DNA of 12,258 bases, from the NCBI GenBank assembly GCA_027600665.1, contig JADGJL010000901.1, forward strand, positions 1 through 12,258, in the 5' to 3' direction. This document shows positions 9,456-12,258 of the stretch, one piece after another; within the stretch, counting starts at the first letter, position 1; every line of letters begins with the position of its first letter. This DNA comes from Irineochytrium annulatum (taxonomy: Eukaryota > Chytridiomycota > Chytridiomycetes > Chytridiales > Chytridiaceae). Made by a program: the position numbers and the translations under genes. The notes below the pieces were generated by a model. It saw only the letters and a program-made list of their open reading frames with translations, had not been told where the DNA came from and did not search any database.

Positions 9456-12146
9456 TTACTGGCTGAACCTCAAGTTCCTGCTGACGCCCTCAGTGCGCTG
9501 CTTGTTCAGCCCACCGGTGCTTCCCTTGGCGCCGCTAGCGCTCTTACCGGTGAGCCAGAACGTGTTGATCTTCCGCTTGGCTCCGTTGCCACCAGCGGCC
9601 TCCAGCATCAGGGACTCGGAGACATCCATCTCGTACTCGTCCCTGACGAGGTCGGCGACGGCCGCGCTGACGTGGATCTCGTTGGGGCGCGACGACTGCT
9701 CGAGCAGGCCCGTGATAGTGACGGCGTCGCCGAAGAGGGAGAACTTCGGGATCGACGAGGTCGCGACACCGCCGACGGCGGAGCCGACGTGGATGCCGAT
9801 CCTGATCTTGAGCTTGTCCTGGATCTGGTCGCTCATGTCGAGCTTGTTGACGATGTCGACGAACGACAAGGCGCACTCGATTATGTCGGCCGCGTTCATC
9901 TTGACGCTCCTGTCCTGCGTGTTCAGGCCTGAGACAATGCAATAGGCGTCGCCAATTGTTTCTAGCTTGAAGACGTCCGCAAACGAGTCCAGGACCTCGT
10001 CCATCTGCGAATACAGGCGGTTCAGGAGCGAAATGATCTGCTTCGCTGACGACTTCGAGCTTGATATGTGGATTAGGGAAGCGCCACGTTGGCCAAAACG
10101 GTTAACGCAGTCCTACCTCAAGTTGGTGAATTGAACAATGTCCGCCGTTAGGAACACGAGGTTCTCGAACTGGCGCGGGGGGACCTTTTCGTCGTGCTTC
10201 ATGGCGTCGATGACGAACTTCGGCAGCATAGCGCTAAGCTTGTCGTTTAGGACCTTGTTTCCCTCGTCGACCTTCTCGGTGATCTCCTGAGTCTCCTTCA
10301 AAGCGTCCATCTCGACATCCTGCTGCTCCTTGAGGGTCGTCAATTCTGCAATGAATAAACGACGCTTAGTTGTGTCCAGAAGCAGCGGAGTGCATTTTGG
10401 CGGTGGGCCAAGAAGAATACAAACCTTCCTCCTGGCCAGCAAGGAGCTCCTTGAGGGCTTTTTGGCTCGCCCTCCTTACGATGTCAAGCGCCTTCTTATT
10501 CTTGTTCCTGAACTTAGCCAACTGCATAGCGTTGTTCTTCCTCATAGCCTCGATCTTGAACATCTCCCTGTTGAACTGCCTCTCGCTCTCCGCAATCTTC
10601 GTCTTGAGCTCGGCCGAGATATCGTTGTCGCCTTCCTCTGCGATCAGCTCGTCCTCGTCGTCCTCGTCCTGCGACACCCATCCGGCCTTGAGGGGCTTGT
10701 GGAGGCTTCTGCTGCGGTCGAGGAGCTTCTCGAGTTTGACCTGGAACGTCTTGGTGTCATACTGGTCCGTCTGGATCAAGTAGCTCTTGAGGGCTTCCTC
10801 TTCCTCGAGCCAGAAGGCGCGCTCGCGCTCCTCGGCCTCGCGGTGGTGCTGACGCTCGATGGCGGCGGCCTCCTTACGCTGACGGCTGCGGACGCGGCCG
10901 GCGAGGTAGTGAATCCGCCGCTGGCCGGCGTAGACGCGGGCGGAGGCCATTTCGGTCATGACACGAGCCTCCTCCTCGTCGGCGATAGCCTTGAGGTCAG
11001 CCTCTAACTTGTTCTCCTGGGAGCGGTGCTGGGCTTCGAGGGACTCGATCTCCTCAAGAGCCTCAATCTCAAAGTCGCAAACCTTTAAGTGATACATTAA
11101 CATTCTGATGTATGTTGCGATACTCTAACAACCGCCTCACCTTAGTCGTGTGCTTCAGGCTGAGAAGGTGAACTTCACGAAGCTGCTCAATCTCCTTCTG
11201 ATTGATCACCAGCTGGGAGAACACACGCGTGTTGAAGGTGCGCGTTTCCTAGAGAATTTTTGTCAATAAGGGCCTCCTTATTTCGCGATGTAGCCACCTT
11301 CTCTTGCTGCGCACTCTGCTTGGCGTTCTCGGCCGCAAGCGTCTTGGCGTTGAAATCGTTCCCGTTCAGGACGATCCTCATCTCGGGATCTTCAACCTCG
11401 CGAAGGACGAGGTTACGGCCGAGTTTCATTTCCTTAAGCAGGCGAGCGTGCGATTCAGCAAGGCTTCTCTTCTGGTGCTCCTGAAGTGTTTCAAGGCGGA
11501 GCAGACGCGCCTGGACGGCAGTCCTGCGGGACTTGATACTGTAAATTGCAGTCACGTTAGTCAAATGTATTCATATCGTCAAAAACTTACGTCTTCTTCG
11601 CCCTCTTCAGCTTGTCGGCGGCTTCTTTATTCTAAGGGATTGTGGTTAAAACGGTAAGGACTCAATACTATGGAGATACTTGAAGACATTGTAGCTTGAG
11701 CGTCTTCATCTCATGCACGATGAGGTTGAAGGTCTTCTGGTCGTTCTGGACGGCCATTTCCTCCGCCGACTCGACCTGCTGACGCTCGAGAAGCTGTTGC
11801 TGCTCTTCATCTTGAAGCTTGTTTAAGAAGGTAGCCTCGGCAATGTACTGTGGGTGGAAGAACGGGAGCGAGTGAGCTTCAACCGGCCGTAAGGCAGTTT
11901 ACTTACCGCGCGCTCGATGTGGAGCTCATCCGTCCTCCAGTTGTTCAGGCGTTCCGAGTGTCCGAACTACGTCGTAGAAACGGCTTTGCGTTAGACACAC
12001 CGCTGCTATGGGTGTCTGCTCACCTTGAACTCGATGTCCTTGCGCTCAGCGGCGATGGAGTCGACGATGGTCTGGTCTGTCTTGCGAGCAGCTTCGATAA
12101 ACACAACCGTTTCGTGGTCGATGAGGGAGACGGCCTTGGAAACCAT
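9456..12146 (-). CDS. Coiled-coil protein with C-terminal class III (guanylate-type) cyclase domain
   Basis: Minus-strand exons: 12146-12024, 11966-11907, 11847-11680, 11631-11591, 11538-11298, 11248-11141, 11082-10425, 10345-10117 and 10059-9456, joining in frame to 743 aa. Residues 1-380 are Glu/Lys/Arg/Gln-rich helix, strongly coiled-coil. An acidic break (about 384-400) is followed by more coiled coil, a linker helix (about 495-515) with L-P-K-F, and the cyclase domain (about 526-713). Metal-binding Asp535 (in A-D-I-V-Q-F-T) and Asp580 (in E-T-I-G-D-A-Y) are present, and Glu576 suggests GTP. Ser650 replaces the usual guanylate-specific Cys; Thr657 and Leu661 replace the transition-state Asn and Arg. 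A basic Gly/Ser tail ends the protein. No membrane segment, heme or kinase-like domain is seen, so it is probably soluble or cytoskeletal. A homodimer may be inactive. Intron 11249-11297 has a weak GTGGCT donor and is the least certain junction. Confidence 0.85.
11249..11297 (-). other. Weak-donor 49-nt intron in the cyclase gene
   Basis: The donor is GTGGCT after an AAG codon and the acceptor is TTCTCTAG. Removing it joins two coiled-coil frames in phase 0. Its length is not a multiple of three, so retention shifts the frame and ends translation near 11187, before the cyclase domain. Confidence 0.6.
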
Positions 12147-12258
12147 GGTGTCGCTGGCGGTGTCGTCAACAGTGAGAGGTCGTCGGGGAGAGGAAGAGGT
12201 TGTTGAGGAGGGGAAGGTGCGAGCGGGGAGAGATTTGAGGGGGGGCGGAAGCGAGATG
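12147..12258 (-). promoter_or_regulatory. Pyrimidine-rich 5' flank of the cyclase gene
   Basis: On the coding (minus) strand, these 112 bases are dominated by C and T runs, a common feature of fungal core promoters and 5' leaders just upstream of the start codon. No ATG precedes 12146 here, and the start context (ACACC before ATG, G after) is good. The flank is cut by the window edge, so an upstream exon cannot be excluded. Confidence 0.5.

Overview
The window is nuclear DNA from a fungus. The genes are split by short spliceosomal introns (48-109 nt, GT-AG, often with a CTAAC- or TTAAC-like branch point), exons have GC-rich third positions, and the families are a WSC-type surface protein, two OPT peptide transporters and a class III nucleotidyl cyclase. 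To my knowledge, guanylate-type cyclases with a coiled-coil front half occur in zoosporic (chytrid-like) fungi and not in Dikarya. I therefore lean to an early-diverging flagellated fungus, as inference only.

Layout from left to right. (1) 26-1142, plus strand: the 3' part of a cysteine-rich gene with two tandem WSC-like units; its 5' end lies outside the window. (2) 1143-1750: a convergent intergenic stretch. (3) 1751-4551, minus strand: OPT transporter A, five exons, 829 aa. (4) 4552-5991: a 1.44 kb divergent intergenic region holding both OPT promoters. (5) 5992-8652, plus strand: OPT transporter B, four exons, 823 aa, a close paralog of A. (6) 8653-9455: a convergent intergenic region. 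(7) 9456-12146, minus strand: a nine-exon, 743-aa coiled-coil protein ending in a class III cyclase domain. (8) 12147-12258: its pyrimidine-rich 5' flank.

A and B form a head-to-head inverted duplicate. Introns 1-3 share position and phase, and exons 2 and 3 have identical lengths (590 and 244 nt). A has one extra intron. Intron 1 is about 87% identical between the copies, while introns 2 and 3 cannot be aligned. The other main point is the cyclase: both metal-binding Asp and the guanylate-type Glu are present, but the transition-state Asn and Arg are replaced, as in the alpha subunit of animal soluble guanylate cyclase. This predicts a heterodimer partner or a non-catalytic role.

The genes share no obvious pathway beyond the OPT pair. 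A surface protein beside peptide importers could fit external nutrient use, but that is conjecture. All exon models were made by eye from splice signals and frame continuity, without RNA or homology searches.
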